A DNA stretch of 64,000 bases from Melieria omissa (GCA_963971225.1 OZ020268.1:33877848-33941847); one strand, 5' to 3'. Counted from the first letter of the stretch, positions 10,727 through 23,328 are shown. Numbers and translations: made by a program. Notes: generated by a model from the letters alone, not told the origin.

Positions 10727-11382
10727 GTTGTACATAAAGTCTGCTGAAGCCGAAGCAGAAATGTGCGTAATTAGTTTGCAAGGTGGAATAGCAATTAAAC
10801 TTCAATATTTGAGTCATCCAATTAAAATCAATACAGATTTTAATGTTATTGAAAGCAGTTGGGCATTTGTTGAGCCACATATCACTTTAGATTGAACTTT
10901 CGAAGTGGTAGGCAAAATTACTTTTTGAGTAAGCTAATCAAAATCGAAATCAATGTGTGCACATTTAAATGTTGTTGAAAGTGTGTGGGTATCTGCTGAG
11001 TAAATTTCTATCTTAGGTCAAAGAGAAAGCAGCTACCGCAAAATTTTTCTACTTTAGGGTTTTAGCAAGAAAAACAATCATTTTGTTTTCTTTTCTGAGA
11101 GATTATTCGTTTCAAAATATTGCTTAAAACTATTACATCAATTCAAACCGAAATCGTACTCTTAACAAAACCAGCTACAACAGAATATTTAAAGGATAAT
11201 CACAAACATTACACACAGATTTAAAGCTATGCGCACATCACTCGTGACAATGCAGCATAACTGCATGCAAACGATCACGAAAATGCGCGCCAGTCAACAT
11301 TTTCAAGATGTAGATGACGAAAAACGCAGATAAAACCCCAACGACACAGCACTGCAGCACTCAACTCACACGTGCACCCACT

Positions 11383-11503
11383 TCACACACACACACAGAG
11401 AAACAATGCAATCTGCCGCACTCCACAACTAAAAGTGAACCAAAAAGCAGACGCAGCCGAAATTGTCGTACTTTCACTGCCACCAACTCACACACACACA
11501 CAC
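11383..11503. repeat. Two CA microsatellites
   Basis: CA runs of about 16 bases lie at 11,383-11,398 and 11,488-11,503, separated by 89 bases of unrelated sequence. Confidence 0.9.
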
Positions 11504-13734
11504 ATTGAAACTGCAATAATGTCGACAAAAATGCGAGAAGAACCATGCGCGCTTTCAACGAAAATTTAATGCAATTTGTATGCGCAACGCAATGGCTTCG
11601 AGTCGCGTCGCACCACCGCCGAACAACGTTAATATGTATGAGTGTCATCGGCAATGTTGCGAACGTCAGCGTTGTGTTACATAATTCAGCTCAGCAACAC
11701 TCGGCGCTGTGTTGCGGCCGCCATAAACTGCGCTTTTCCAGTAACCAAAGCGCAGCAAATTATGTCGTCGCCGCTGCAAGTCGAGTTGAGTCAAGTCAAA
11801 TCGAGCCAAGCTGGCGCTGAGTCGTGCCAGTCGAGCGTGAAAATTATCCAAAAGTCACGTTTCTTCGATGAAATGTAATTCTCCGCACGCCAAGTCGCGT
11901 TATGTTGCCTCAGTTCAGTCTAGTTTGTTCTACCATCAGCCACTCGCCATGTGTCCTTTTGCGATAAAATGCAACATTTTTCACGCTCAACGTTAGGCAG
12001 AAGGATCGGGCAAGCGTCCGTGTAGACAACGATGGAAATTTATAATTTCGCCGCCACCTCAACAGCGAACGCATCAACTTTTCCCGTTTGAGTTGGACTT
12101 AAGTCTGTTTTACGGCACAATTTTCACAGTCATCTCTGTGTTGCATGCCGTGTAACTGTTCTACTTTCAGAGCACTGCAAAATTTACATTATGCCATGCT
12201 TGAGTGCCCGCGAAAGGTGAACCGTGCAGCAGGAGTTTGCATAAGCAATTTGTGCAAGTTATTCACTTTTGTTTCATTTTGTTTCGAAATTAAATCATTA
12301 GTCTGCTGTAAGTAACGTCTGAGCAGCGCGTTGACAGATAAACAAGTTTTAAATGCAACTTGAGTAAAATTTTATTTGAAAACTACATTCTGAAGAAGGC
12401 AAAAGCATCAAAGCTAAAGTTAGATAGTTTAAAATTTGAATTAAATTTGCAGGAAGGGATGCAAGGGATGCAATTTCCCAAACTATATGTTTGTTACAAA
12501 AATGTTGAGTGTCAAAGCCAATTTCATTTCATTGGCATTGGGCTCAAAAGTTGTCCCCCTCCGCTCCAAGAGAAATTGTTTGTGCGTAAATAAAAATAGT
12601 AAAGTGTCTAAAAAGTCGAATATGCCAGAAAGTGAGTGAGTGACTCTCGATAGATGTCTCGCTTTCTGTTCTGTATTCTCTACTGAGGTAAGCAAAATGT
12701 GGTACTTATCTATCAGACCATAATCTCACAATTAAATTAAGCATTCCTCTCGCTGTCTGTAAACATATTTTTATCTTTCTTCTTTGCAAAAGCTTAGATT
12801 TAACACAAAAATGGTAAAGGGAGCAAAATGTACTATACTAAGGTCTCAATCTTTTATTATTTACATAATTGCATCCCTCTCTAAAGAAAATTTAGCAAAG
12901 CATTAACGCACTAAAATACGCATCTAGCTTAGCAAAAAGCACACAAAAACCTCGCTGCGGCTATTTAGTGAAACATTGTCTATTTGGACGGCATATCACT
13001 GGACTTAGACAGCTGGAACCTCAAGTATTCAAAACCACGTGTTCAGGCTTTTGTTTAACGTCTGCTTTATTATCAGCGCTCTCGCTATTTTTTGCCATAT
13101 GGCAACATACCACTTTGTGGACACTTAACTCTCTATGGTTTCAAGAATAATTTTTGCTTTTTTTGCTCTTAATGGTTTGACATGTAGGGAATAATATATA
13201 GAATAATACAAAACTAGCAAACTGAATATGTAAATTTAAAGAAGGAAAAAAAGTACGCGTTTGTAATGTTATATCTTTTCATAGTAAAAGAGGAATAAGC
13301 AAAAAAACGAAGAGAAATTTTTAATTTGGCTTTTTTATTCTAATTTAGATGCACCTTTTTATATAATTTAACATGAATTCAATTAAGAAATATTCGATTA
13401 ACTATAATGCGTAAAAATTTGTATATGTACCGTGCGTTTCAAATTAAAGTGTTGCTAACAAAACTCACAAAAGAAGGTATAGTAATGAATTATATATATT
13501 TTCTGAAAGGCTGCGCAAATATCTTGTTCGCATTATTATCAAAGCTTTGTTCAGCCTCCGTTGTTGTCGGTAATAGCTCGGCATCTTTCGTTACAACTTT
13601 GGCTTATTTTTGAGTGCACTCCAAAGAAATCACTTTCAAAATCCTTTTTAATGCCAAAATTAGCTGTTTTGTTGTTGATATTCTTTTTCCTCTAAGCTTT
13701 TGCTTCATTAAGGACGAAACATTTTGATTGGACT

Positions 13735-14220
13735 TTGAGATGGCCAATGTCGGCCTCGATAGTCAAGCGGGTAGCACGCTGGCTCCTCATACCAAAGGCT
13801 CCAGGTTCGATTCCTGGCTCGGGCTGGTGAACAACTCATCCACTTCTATGGCTATCCACATGAAGGGAATGAGAATTACAAGAATCACAACTCATCTACT
13901 TCTATCGCTATCCACATGAAGGGAATGAGAATTACAAGAATCACACAAGTGCGCTCTTGGCAGGCAATGGCAAAAACCTCCAAGTGTGAACGAAAAAAAT
14001 TGCCAATCGCCGTTCGGATTCGGCGTTAAACTGTAGGTCCCCTCCCCCCTTTCCCCATCCGCTTGAAATGTGTGCTGTAACATATGTTGGCAAAAACAGT
14101 GTTGCATACACAGTTCAAAAACGGGTGAAATATGTGGTATCACAATGGGCCTTTCAGGCGCCGAGTGTGTCTGTTATAGAGGCAGCCACCGCAACCTAAC
14201 CTAACCTTGAGATGGCCAAT
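13735..14220 (+). mobile_element. tRNA-derived SINE with perfect 14-bp target-site duplication
   Basis: The direct repeat TTGAGATGGCCAAT brackets the element exactly (13,735-13,748 and 14,207-14,220), so the SINE body is 13,749-14,206 (458 bp). The head has an RNA polymerase III A box (TAGTCAAGCGG) and a perfect B box (GGTTCGATTCC, 13,804-13,814). Then comes a 56-bp internal tandem duplication (13,831-13,886 and 13,887-13,942, with ATCCACATGAAGGGAATGAG in both). A core follows with CGCCGTTCGGATTCGGCG and AAACTGTAGGTCCC, and a tail with TGTGGTATCACAATGGGCC ending in CCTAACCTAACC. It would be mobilised by LINE proteins. It interrupts the Tc1-like relic to its right. Confidence 0.88.
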
Positions 14221-14229
14221 TTGGTGCTT

Positions 14230-14610
14230 CCACATCAAATTTTCTGTAGCCCATTTCAGACGATTTTCCACATGTTTTCACCTAATAGCGTTTTCGACAT
14301 GGTACTTCAATGAAGAATGCCCGATTTCAGAAGCCTGCGTCGGATAGTGGCCGTTGATACTCCGACTCTCTTTTCTTCCTTTGCTTGTCTTTCCTTTGCT
14401 TGCTTCAGGCTAAGAGTTGCAGTGTTATCTAACATCCGGACTATCGCCTTATCCGCTTTGTTCTGAGTGGTTCTCTTTCTGCCTCTCCGTGGCTCGTCGT
14501 CAATATTTCCCAACTCTTTGAATCGACTGACCCACTTCCTCGCAAATGAAACTGATGCTTTTTTGTATTTTGACTGGTGGAGGTTTCATATTTGGACCCT
14601 TTGGATGGTT
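14230..14610 (-). pseudogene. Tc1-like transposase relic, N-terminal helix-turn-helix region
   Basis: On the minus strand a frame reads KKASVSFARKWVSRFKELG, then DDEPRRGRKRTTQ, KADKAIVRMLDNTATLSLK and finally GVSTATIRRRLLKSGI. In Tc1-like proteins this order is: first helix-turn-helix, a GRP(R/K)-like arginine-rich linker, then a second helix-turn-helix ending in (V/I)RRRL. A small QAKERQAKE duplication lies between the two parts. After LLKSGILH the frame has a stop, and the DDE core is not visible. The SINE at 13,735-14,220 is inserted at its 3' side. It is defunct. Confidence 0.6.
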
Positions 14611-14614
14611 TACA

Positions 14615-15189
14615 AAAAGCACCACTTCAAAAGGTTTTTTAAATATAGCAATAATTTTTAACTCTTAATACTTCCGCGAAAACTTGTACCCAACTAACAA
14701 GACATAAACACATGCGAAAACGGTATTTTAATATAGAAGAATATAATCTGATATTAAAACCATGGCAAACTTCTACAGTTAAAAAGATATGATCAACAAT
14801 TAATTTTGAAACGCACTGTAAGTAATAATAACAGCCAGAATGATTGCTGACATATGACTTTACACTTTAGAAAATAGGGTTCAATAATAACACTGTGCGT
14901 GAAATTTAACCTCAAAACTGCAGACATGGGGGGACCTACAGAGCGACTTTTCATAGTTATACTGAGTTGAGAGCCACCAGCCGTTTGGCTGAATTGGCTC
15001 TAGTTTAAGAGAAATCCGACTTTGAAATTTGCTCATTAAAGTCGAGTTCGTTGCTTAAGTCTTCGAACGTTTAAATGCTAATAGGTCCTAAATGGTTCCG
15101 AATATCGCTTTACTGTCTTCGGCAAGTTTGTAGATATTTTAACGACCAACAAATTTGCTTGAGACACCAATCCAAAAAAAATTCATTCA
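14615..15189. other. Intergenic sequence, nothing recognised
   Basis: No recognisable frame or repeat. It may include the left, unaligned part of the family B element that follows. Confidence 0.5.
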
Positions 15190-15994
15190 AACTGTGTAAG
15201 TGCATTTTTTTCCGCAGCGCAATGTGGCGTATGAGTGTCATTTAATTATATTTATATTAGAATTATGTTTATAATAGAGTAAAAAAAATTGTAAAAATAA
15301 ATGGTTACCAATAAGTTGCTAGAAATTTCAATATAGAATAAGAAATGATGTGGCCATTTTCGCTTTTGATGTTTTCTCAAAATTTGCCAAGCTGAGGCTT
15401 TTATTTCAGTTTTAATTCAAAATATTGGCAAAACTTAGAGGAAAATATCTAAAAAGTATGTGAAAGTATGTTCCTGGATTTTTTTTATTTTAAGAAGCAT
15501 TCTTTCTTTGTCGGATAATGTATTTACATCCTCCGATATCTTCCGATCTCAGAAAATAATTCTATTTGAAAAGTGGTCTAAACACGTATTTTTCGACAAA
15601 ATTTATTTGATTTATGCCTAAAAGTATGCAATCAGCACGAAAAATTATAAAATCTGCAAAAATTCAAAACATACATCCATAATTATCGTTTTTATTGAAA
15701 AACCAGAGGGTTCTGAGACAATTTCTGTTACTCTTTGGAATAATCAATGTTGAGGTTACCGATTAAATATAAAATCTGAAAAATTTTAGCCAACACACTC
15801 GTTGCTATAGCTCTCCAAAAATGACGAAAATTGAAAATTTACGTCTCAGGCATTGCCAAACTACAACAGTTTAAGAAAAACCAAATAGAGATTTCAATTC
15901 AGCAGACCATGTTTAACTAGTATACCAAATTTTATGAAGAACGGACCACTCCTTCTAATTTTGTCCCACGGTTGTATGGAGTCGAATCACTGTG
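15190..15994 (+). mobile_element. CACAGTG-ended non-autonomous element, family B, copy 3
   Basis: The block aligns with 4,450-4,984 from the word TGTAAGTGCA onwards and ends CGGTTGTATGGAGTCGAATCACTGTG, as in the other copies. About 300 bases near 15,595-15,890 are absent from copies 1 and 2, so this copy carries an insertion or preserves interior sequence the others lost. The left terminus was not found. An exact GGCGTATGAGT word at 15,226 is not shared by the other copies. Confidence 0.65.
15226..15236 (+). promoter_or_regulatory. GGCGTATGAGT motif, site 2
   Basis: Exact copy in the context CAATGTGGCGTATGAGTGTC. The 13 bases GTATGAGTGTCAT also occur at 11,637-11,649. The function is unknown. 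Confidence 0.4.
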
Positions 15995-18852
15995 CAATCT
16001 GGAAAACTCAACATTGGGTAAACCTTTGTATGGAACTCGTTTGACTTAAAACTTGGTGAAGGTGAATCAAATAAAAATTAATTCATTCCCAGTTTTTAAC
16101 TTTCTTTAAAAGCAAAATTTTAGAGCGAAAACAAAATTTTAAAAATGTATTTGTTTGTTCTTCAGTTATAAAAGACCTTCAAATGAAAAATAATTAAACA
16201 AATCTGTTTCATTGTTTTCATCAAAATGCGAAGAAGTCAACTTAGGGTTAAGAGAAATGTGATTTATTGGACTCATTGAGTTCGGACGTGTTGAAAGTAC
16301 TTAAAACATAAATAATTCAATGCACATATTTCGGTATTTTAAAACAAGGTAAAGAGATTCAGAAGAAGTAAATAATTTTTTATAAGTTTATGTGAAGAAA
16401 CATAATTAAACATTCGACAATATCTAAAAATAATTGCTGAATAAATAACTTTTTTATTTAAACCATAAATTGTGTGTGTGCGAATCAATACAAACAAAAT
16501 ATTCAAAAAGTATTTGTGTTCTAGATGTACAAACCACCTTTCAATCTATGACATTGACAGATTATGTTCACGTCTTAATATTCACAATGCTCCTTCTGCA
16601 AAAATTTGGCATTGGTTATAAATAAGCAAGCAGTAATTTTTAGGCCCACGCATTCATTTAGCTCTGACATGACTATGTCGTCTTTCGCCGATAAAGCCAT
16701 TTTCTATAAATAGCTGAACAAATAGCTTTTTGTATTGAAATGTGAAAAGATATTTTATTGTATGAATTTATGCAGCAAAGCGCACAATGGCGTGTTTTGT
16801 AATTTTTAAGTAATTTTATTGTCGACAGAGTGCAGTGCAATGAAACGTAGCGAAGCGCAGCGGAGCCATTTATTCCTGGCAACGGAAATGATGTGGAATT
16901 GACAGCAGCAGAAAACGTTTCCGTTGCACTCACACACGCACACATAAAACTTTTGTACACATATGCGACATAAATGTTTTGTAAGCATTTGTTGCTGTCA
17001 TAAAGGCACAATTTATGTGCCGAGCATATCAATAGCGACAGCAAATAAATTACAAAGAAATTCCAATAAACTTTATTGCCTACGGACGTTCACACTCATA
17101 CGCCCAGTTGTACGTGCAGGTGTCGCCTTAATAAATGTGCAATTTGCTTCAAGTGTGGCTACATTGGCGAATGACCGCACGTTTCTGTCTCACACACATG
17201 AAAGACACCCACACACAAAGGCGCTTTCGAATAGAACTGAATATCCTATTAACTATGCTCTGCGCAGCTCAAGTGTGCCACGCCTTCACAAAACGCTCGT
17301 GCATTTACTTCCTTGACGCTCGAGTATGCCAGACACATTCCGATTTGTAGATTGTTGTGAGAAAGAATGTAACTGTGTGTGCGCGTGTGCGTGTGTTGCT
17401 GATAATTACAACACACAATCAGTTGTCATCAACAAAATTTAGCTGTCTCACTTTGTGACGTAATTTATCAAAAAATTATCACCACAATGCCGGAGTTTGC
17501 CAGATTGTTATGTGACACAGTCGTCGGTTGCGCAGACATTTCGGAAACTTTTCGGTTAACTGTTGATGCAAACAAGCAACGTTTCCATTGTACCAATGCA
17601 GCAAACATCTGTAGACATGTACTCGTGTGGGTGTGTGCGACAATTATGACAAATATGTGAAAAGAAAGTTCGCCTTCGAACGTGTGTCGCTCAGCGATAA
17701 AATGCTGACGCTATGTTATGAAGTGCGGTGCCCTGCTGTGAACGAATGGTGTGCTGAGCATGTGAACATTTTTATTAGTCATTTCGTTTAACAAGACTTT
17801 GGACATGTTTTCTATTGTCTGCGCCCCCGCTGCTGTGGACGTACTTGTATGACAGCAGGTGTTGCCATTAATGTCCTGTAAGAGTAATACATCTTGCAGG
17901 TACATGAGTGCCAAATCAAATGGATGGCAATATTTGGGTGAAAGTTGTGCAACAAGACACATTCGGAATTCCAAACTAAGATAAACGAGACATAGAAGAA
18001 GTTTGATAAGAAAAACATATTTTATTGATATATGTAGTATAACAAATACATATTTCTATGTGAATATTTTTCGTTTGTGAACAAATATCACAAGAATACA
18101 ATTAAGTAGATAAAAGTTGTATATTATTGTATTGTTGTTGTATTATATGATATAACATATAAAAAATATATATTTCTATATTATACTTTTCTTTTGAAGA
18201 GTAGAATTAAGAAGAAATAGAATGGATTTTACTCAGTAACAGCTTATCCAAGTAAAAAGAAAAGTAGCAGGACCTCAAAGTTTATATGCAGTTTTGTATG
18301 TACAAAGAGTAGAATGATAAAACTTAGCTACAATCAGCTCTCAGGCTGTTCTGCCACTACCATCTGCGGGCATGAAAGCCACTTCAGCACACGAACGAGC
18401 ATGACAAGCTGAGAGCGACTGCAGTGAGAACAAAATTATGCTTCCTGCCATCTCAGACAAATGTTCGCAATAGGGACAGACGAAACCCTTTGACCCCTAA
18501 TGACGGGACATTTCCTATAAACAAACCACATGGCAAAGGTGGACATATCTGACAGTGTGCCAAGTTCTGCTTGTGAGGAGAATATTGAGACGGCGAAGCT
18601 TTACTGTGTGTCTGCTCCGCGTACGTCCAAAGCAAGTTTGAGATATTTGACACTAATGTGTTGAAAAGCGAAAACCTTTGCTCCTTGGCACCACAGGATG
18701 TACTCAGATTACTCCGGAAGTGGGGTTAATTTAAAGCAAATGAACAAACAACATTGAAGTAGAGTCATCGAACTACAGTGGACATGTCTTTGTAAGCGCT
18801 GCGCTTGCAGCTATTCCGACAAGGATAAAAAAGGACCTCAAGAAAGTTGTTA
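15995..18852. other. AT-rich then GC-balanced sequence, no gene recognised
   Basis: 15,995-16,650 is AT-rich with no features. 16,780-17,970 is GC-balanced with CA/TG words and overlapping short frames (up to 123 codons) that show no domain. A low-confidence coding relic may exist on the minus strand at 18,450-18,700, but I could not assign a family. Confidence 0.5.
17094..17104 (-). promoter_or_regulatory. GGCGTATGAGT motif, site 3
   Basis: Exact copy on the minus strand in the context CAACTGGGCGTATGAGTGTG, in single-copy DNA. The function is unknown. Confidence 0.45.
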
Positions 18853-19322
18853 CGCACTTTCACTACAATAAAACAACGTTTTATTTACTTAAAAACCTCA
18901 TTTGAAGTCGCCACGCCTCTTGGTTAGAGTTCTAGAGCTAGTTTACTTTTGAATAATTTTAGCTTGAAACGCGTTAAATAAAATTTGTACCAATATTTTT
19001 TAATTACAGAAAAATTATTTCATATTTATGGTAAAATACAAAATTATCACTTTTCTGATTTTAACTATTTAACCATTATTAAGAAAATGGCGCCCAATTC
19101 GTAGACTTCAATTAGGACACAAACTTTCCCTGACATCGCAGCAAATTATTGGAAATTATTTTTGGGATATTAGTAAAATTTTTGTAATTTGCTTGGAATT
19201 CACTTCTAAAAATATTTATTTGTTGGTGCCTACTTAAATTAAATCTTAAACTCAATCGTAGCTTTTGCTATAAGATGACATATAGGTGAGGTTGCTCTCA
19301 GGCAACTTTGAGGTCGAAAAGG
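18853..19322 (-). mobile_element. TTAA-type MITE, family A, copy 2 (reverse orientation)
   Basis: The reverse complement matches 286-804 and 55,642-56,157. The terminus at the high-coordinate side reads, on the minus strand, CCTTTTCGACCTCAAAGTTG and is preceded by TTAA (19,323-19,326 on plus). The other end is degenerate and placed only approximately. No coding capacity. Confidence 0.7.
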
Positions 19323-19774
19323 TTAAGCTAAACAAACCTTGCCAACAATAATTCTACCTAATTTTTTTCAAAACAAAGCTTATGTTTTTTAAAGACATCT
19401 TAATCTTGCTGCTCCCCTTTGAAAAAACCAAATCTTAAAACTTCAAATACGAAGAATTAAACAGCAGCAAAAACAAAATTTACTCCAAAAAGTCGGCCTG
19501 CGAAAGATGTCCCAAATCGCTTAAAAATACAAAAATGTTTAAACTACTAGACATAAAAACAAATTACAGCACTGATTTAAAATGCGCAAGCCTCTTTAAT
19601 GAAGGCCACCAAAAAATACGAAATTTTTATTACCACTGAAAATGTTCACTTCATATACAAAATTAGTTGTAAAAGCATTGGAGTAACAAAAAAAATTCCA
19701 ACGAAATGAAATAATAAATTGAGCATATCTTTGGACATACTGTGCGCCATTCGCAAAAAGCATGTGTAGATATG

Positions 19775-19812
19775 CACACACACAAACACACATACACACA
19801 CACATACACAAC
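19775..19812. repeat. CA-rich microsatellite
   Basis: An imperfect CA repeat of about 38 bases, interrupted by AA and TA steps. Confidence 0.9.
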
Positions 19813-20090
19813 AAACACCAACATGTGTTTGTACATGGAAAACATGCTATGAAAGCGAGCTAGCTGCGAATTTTAACTCGGACGACACGCTGACAGCATG
19901 CGGGTCTAACGTTACAACCAGCCAAGCGTCAATTTCGCAAATTTCCAAAACCAAAGAATTTTGCGCTTCACGCAAAACACAGCGCACATTGCTCTATTAG
20001 CATATTTTTACAATTGAGGCGACCGCCGCCAGTGCCTTTGCGCAGCGAACCATTCGAAAGTCCAACGAAACGAAATTAGTTAGGCAGCGC

Positions 20091-20124
20091 CATAAAAGCA
20101 AAAACCGAGACATTGTAACTCACT
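20091..20124 (+). promoter_or_regulatory. Possible core promoter (TATA-like plus initiator-like)
   Basis: CATAAAAGC at 20,091-20,099 is followed 30 bases later by TCACT (A at 20,122), a partial match to the insect initiator TCAKTY. The downstream sequence is CAG-rich like fly 5' untranslated regions. The spacing is right, but the initiator is imperfect and no coding exon is visible nearby, so this is weak. Confidence 0.2.
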
Positions 20125-21569
20125 GCTTCTGGCATGCGAACTGTAGAGGCTGTAGCAGCAAAGTGTTAGTGAAGTGTGAGCAGGCAGTAAGAGGAAAAGG
20201 TTGCGATTTGCTCTGAGCGTCACATTGCCAGTGAATTCACCGAGCGTCTCAGCGTCTGCGCGTAAACTTATTAAGAACGCGGCGCTGTATTAATATTCCG
20301 GCAATGACGATATTGAAATTCAAGTTGTAACAGCAACAGCAACAACAAGAAACAAGTTGAACCACTAGTTTTAGTTGCAGCTGGGACACAACCATAGTTA
20401 AAGGCAATTTGTGTTTGTATTAGTCCTTAATGAGTTTGAATTATGCAACTAGTGGTTTGTTTTTGGGTTTTCTAAATAAATCAAATAAAAATCAATCAAA
20501 AAACATTATCTTAGTTTATAGCAAAAGTCCAACCAAGCTATTTAAATAAACCTCCAGCTTACTTATTTGCTATTTTGCAAGTCTGCAACCAAAGAGCTCC
20601 AAGTCTAAGCCACGAAAAACCCCAACTTTGCACATACGCTGGCTCAAAGCCCCATATGCAGATTATGCTGACTGTGCTCCGTGTGACAACAACAAAAATC
20701 CAACAGCCAGAACAGAGAAAAGTATCAAAAACTATCGTGTATGGCGAGGGCGTATAAGTAACCAACATTTGCGCCTGATTGCGTATACGAGCGGCTGCAC
20801 AAAAGCGAAAGGCCAAAGCGCCACTGTCAGCGCCAGTGCCGGCACGAAAACGGACGCAGGACAGATGAGATAAGACCGAGCACTAAGCAAGCAGGATAAT
20901 GTGGTATCAGCAGCATCAGCAAAATCAGGGCCTCATGTCATCAAGTCGCAGGCGCGTCGCAGTCAGCAACGAATGCGACACAGCGCACGGAAGGGCAAAG
21001 TAACAAGTTTTCCGCTTGCTGTTTTATTTTATTCATTTCACTATTTCTTTTTTTTGCTTGTTTGTTTAAGGCGCACATGAATATGCGCACTAAACAAAGA
21101 GCACAGAAGCAACAACAACAAGTAGCATTAGCATAATCACAACTCAAACTTATGTATGTTTGTATGCATGCAAAGGCGCAGTGGCGCGACGAAAGTTCGC
21201 ACTGCCAACAGTTGACAGTTGGCTGTGCCATCGTGAAATCGTGGAATGCGCTGTTTTCATGATTGACTTGGCGCAGCAATGGCAACAACTTTGCACCAAA
21301 ATAGGCAGACGGCAGCCGGCAGACATTGAGTCAGTTGCTATGATATGAAACATGATTTTCATTTAAGTTGGCTAACGTCGCTTTTTTTCGCTTAGTTTTC
21401 CTCTTTTCGCTGTTCTCGAAAGCTGTTGTTGCGTTCGGGTTTACTGCAGCAGACAGACAGCAGGCGACATGACCACACCACATGTCGCTACGAAAATGAG
21501 CGCTGCCGCTGACAGTGCAGTTGCTGCTGTATTGAACTGCCTAGGCGCTGACCTTGATTATATTCTTAA

Positions 21570-23328
21570 CCCATTTTGTGCCGATATTTTGGGAAAGGTA
21601 TTATTTTAAAATTTTTTCAATAGGAGAACGAATTAGGTGAAAGGAAAAAGGCACGAAAAATTAGTTTGAGCTAGATCGACGATGGCATTCTCAGTAATTG
21701 CAGATTAAAGTTTGATGTTTTAACACTGACGTGCCTTTTTTGGCCCATCTGAACAGATCTAAACATATTTTTTTTGTTATAAAAAATTACTAATTTTATC
21801 TTTTACTTCATTGTATTTGGACTCGAGTTAGGCATATTTAGTACTTAAAAAAAAATGTGAGAAAAGTGAGATTTTCTCGATAAGCGCCCATCTTTAACAA
21901 GAAAGACACAGCACACCAAACAAATATTTGTTTAAAACGCCAAAAGATCTAATAAAACGAAATAAAATAAAATAAAATAAAATAAAATAAAATAAAATAA
22001 AATAAAATAAAATAAAATAAAATAAAATAAAATAAAATAAAATAAAATAAAATAAAATAAAACAAAATAAAAAAAATAAAATAAAACAAAATAAAATAAA
22101 ATAAAATAAAATAAAATAAAATAAAATAAAACAAAATAAAATAAAATAAAATAAAATAAAATAAAATAAAATAAAATAAAATAAAATAAAATAAAATAAA
22201 ATAAAATAAAATAAAATAAAATAAAATAAAATAAAACAAAATAAAAAAAATAAAATAAAACAAAATAAAATAAAATAAAATAAAATAAAATAAAATAAAA
22301 TAAAATAAAATTAAATTAAATTAAATAAAATTAAATAAAATTAAATTAAATTAAATGAAATACAAAAATCATAAACTTTAGATAATATCAAAATATCGTA
22401 ATAAAAAAAATTTGCAAACATTACTAACGAATCACAGGTATGAAAGTGGTGAGCAGATCTAAACGAATTTTGTTTTTTAATACAAACTTAGTGTGACATT
22501 TTTTTCAATGATTCTGTGTCAGTTTTATACAAATCTGGTTATTTTTAGTATTTTTCAAAAGTTTAAGAAAAAAGTCAAATGTGAGGTTTTTCCAATACCC
22601 GCCCATCTTTAATAAGAAAGGCGTGGCATGCCAAAAAAACATTTTTTTGTTGAAACTGAAACGTTAAGTGTTTGTGACGTTAGGAGGACCCAACGCGTGG
22701 GTATCATCTACAATAGTAAAATACAAAAAAATAAAATTTGGATTGGCCCAGTTTGTAATAATAAGAAAAATTTACAAACATTACTACTTAATTTCTATGA
22801 TTCGTTAACGAATCAAATGTATGAAATTGGCAAACAGATCTATGTTTACAATTTGTATTATAATACACATTTAGTTTGGCAGTTTTTGCAAATATTCTGT
22901 GTTTGTTTTATATAAATCTGCTGTAGTATTTTTAAAGAATTTAAGAAAAAAGTCTATATATGAAAGTTTTTCAGTGCCCGCCCAACTCTAATAGGGAAGA
23001 CATATATGGCAAACAAATATTTTATTAGAAAGCCAATAGATCTGAGTAAAATACAAAAAACATAAACTTTAGATTACATAAGTTTATCATAATTGAAAAA
23101 AATCGGCAAACATTACTAATTTCTATGGTTTGTTAACAAATCAAAAGTATTTGATTTTTATTATATTTAATATAAATTTAAGAAGTGTGCTAATTTTCAT
23201 CATTTTGTGTCGATTTAAAAAAAAAATTCAGTTATTGTTAGTATTTTTAAAGAATTACAAAACAAAACTCTATATATGAGATTTTTTTCGTTTCCCGTCC
23301 AGCTTTAAAAGGAATGCTACGAAATGGG
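21570..23328. mobile_element. 1.76-kb TTAA-flanked element with internal tandem repeats
   Basis: TTAA lies directly outside both ends (21,566-21,569 and 23,329-23,332). The termini CCCATTTTGTGCCG and, reading inward from the right, CCCATTTCGTAGC are short inverted repeats starting with CCC, as in piggyBac-like elements. The interior contains at least three diverged tandem units of about 320-380 bp, marked by GCCCATCTTTAA-like words at 21,886, 22,601, 22,980 and 23,297, each preceded by AAAAGT and TGAGATTTT-like words. Other shared landmarks are CAGATCTA at 21,754, 22,453 and 22,833 and CAAACATTACTA. The right terminus is itself a copy of the unit end. A TAAAA array lies inside the first unit. 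No transposase frame is present, so it is non-autonomous. Confidence 0.7.
21951..22357. repeat. (TAAAA)n pentanucleotide array with an internal higher-order duplication
   Basis: TAAAA units are interspersed with CAAAA variants and an A8 variant, fading into TTAAA/TAAAT at the right. The variant pattern CAAAATAAAAAAAATAAAAT followed by CAAAA occurs at 22,063 and again at 22,237, exactly 174 bases apart. A segment of 174 bases was therefore duplicated within the array. It is embedded in the TTAA element. Confidence 0.93.

Larger units (their letters stand above)
9794..13734. other. Long single-copy block, no gene recognised
   Basis: The block includes GC-balanced stretches (10,150-10,650; 11,280-12,200) with CA runs at 11,383-11,398 and 11,488-11,503 and a cluster of GAGTC/GAGCC words at 11,780-11,812. 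A 148-codon frame on the minus strand (10,171-10,617) and shorter frames carry no recognisable domains. One exact copy of the GGCGTATGAGT word is at 10,716. This looks like intergenic or intronic DNA with possible regulatory content. Confidence 0.5.
19327..21565. other. GC-balanced single-copy block, possible promoter region
   Basis: A CA-rich run lies at 19,775-19,812. Between 20,000 and 21,550 GC content rises, with CAG/CAA words typical of dipteran 5' gene regions. No exon with a known domain was found; frames of 60-115 codons overlap on both strands, which argues against coding. A one-mismatch copy of the GGCGTATGAGT word is at 20,749-20,759. Confidence 0.45.

Noticed and set aside
13749..13825. 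Possible functional tRNA gene
   Set aside because: A and B boxes are present, but the acceptor stem does not pair and the sequence continues into a SINE body bounded by target duplications, so it is a SINE head.
18450..18700. Possible coding relic with Cys-rich minus-strand frame
   Set aside because: A zinc-knuckle-like reading was considered, but Cys/His spacing does not fit and stops are frequent.
21949..22263. 104-codon frame on the minus strand
   Set aside because: Also a product of the TAAAA array.
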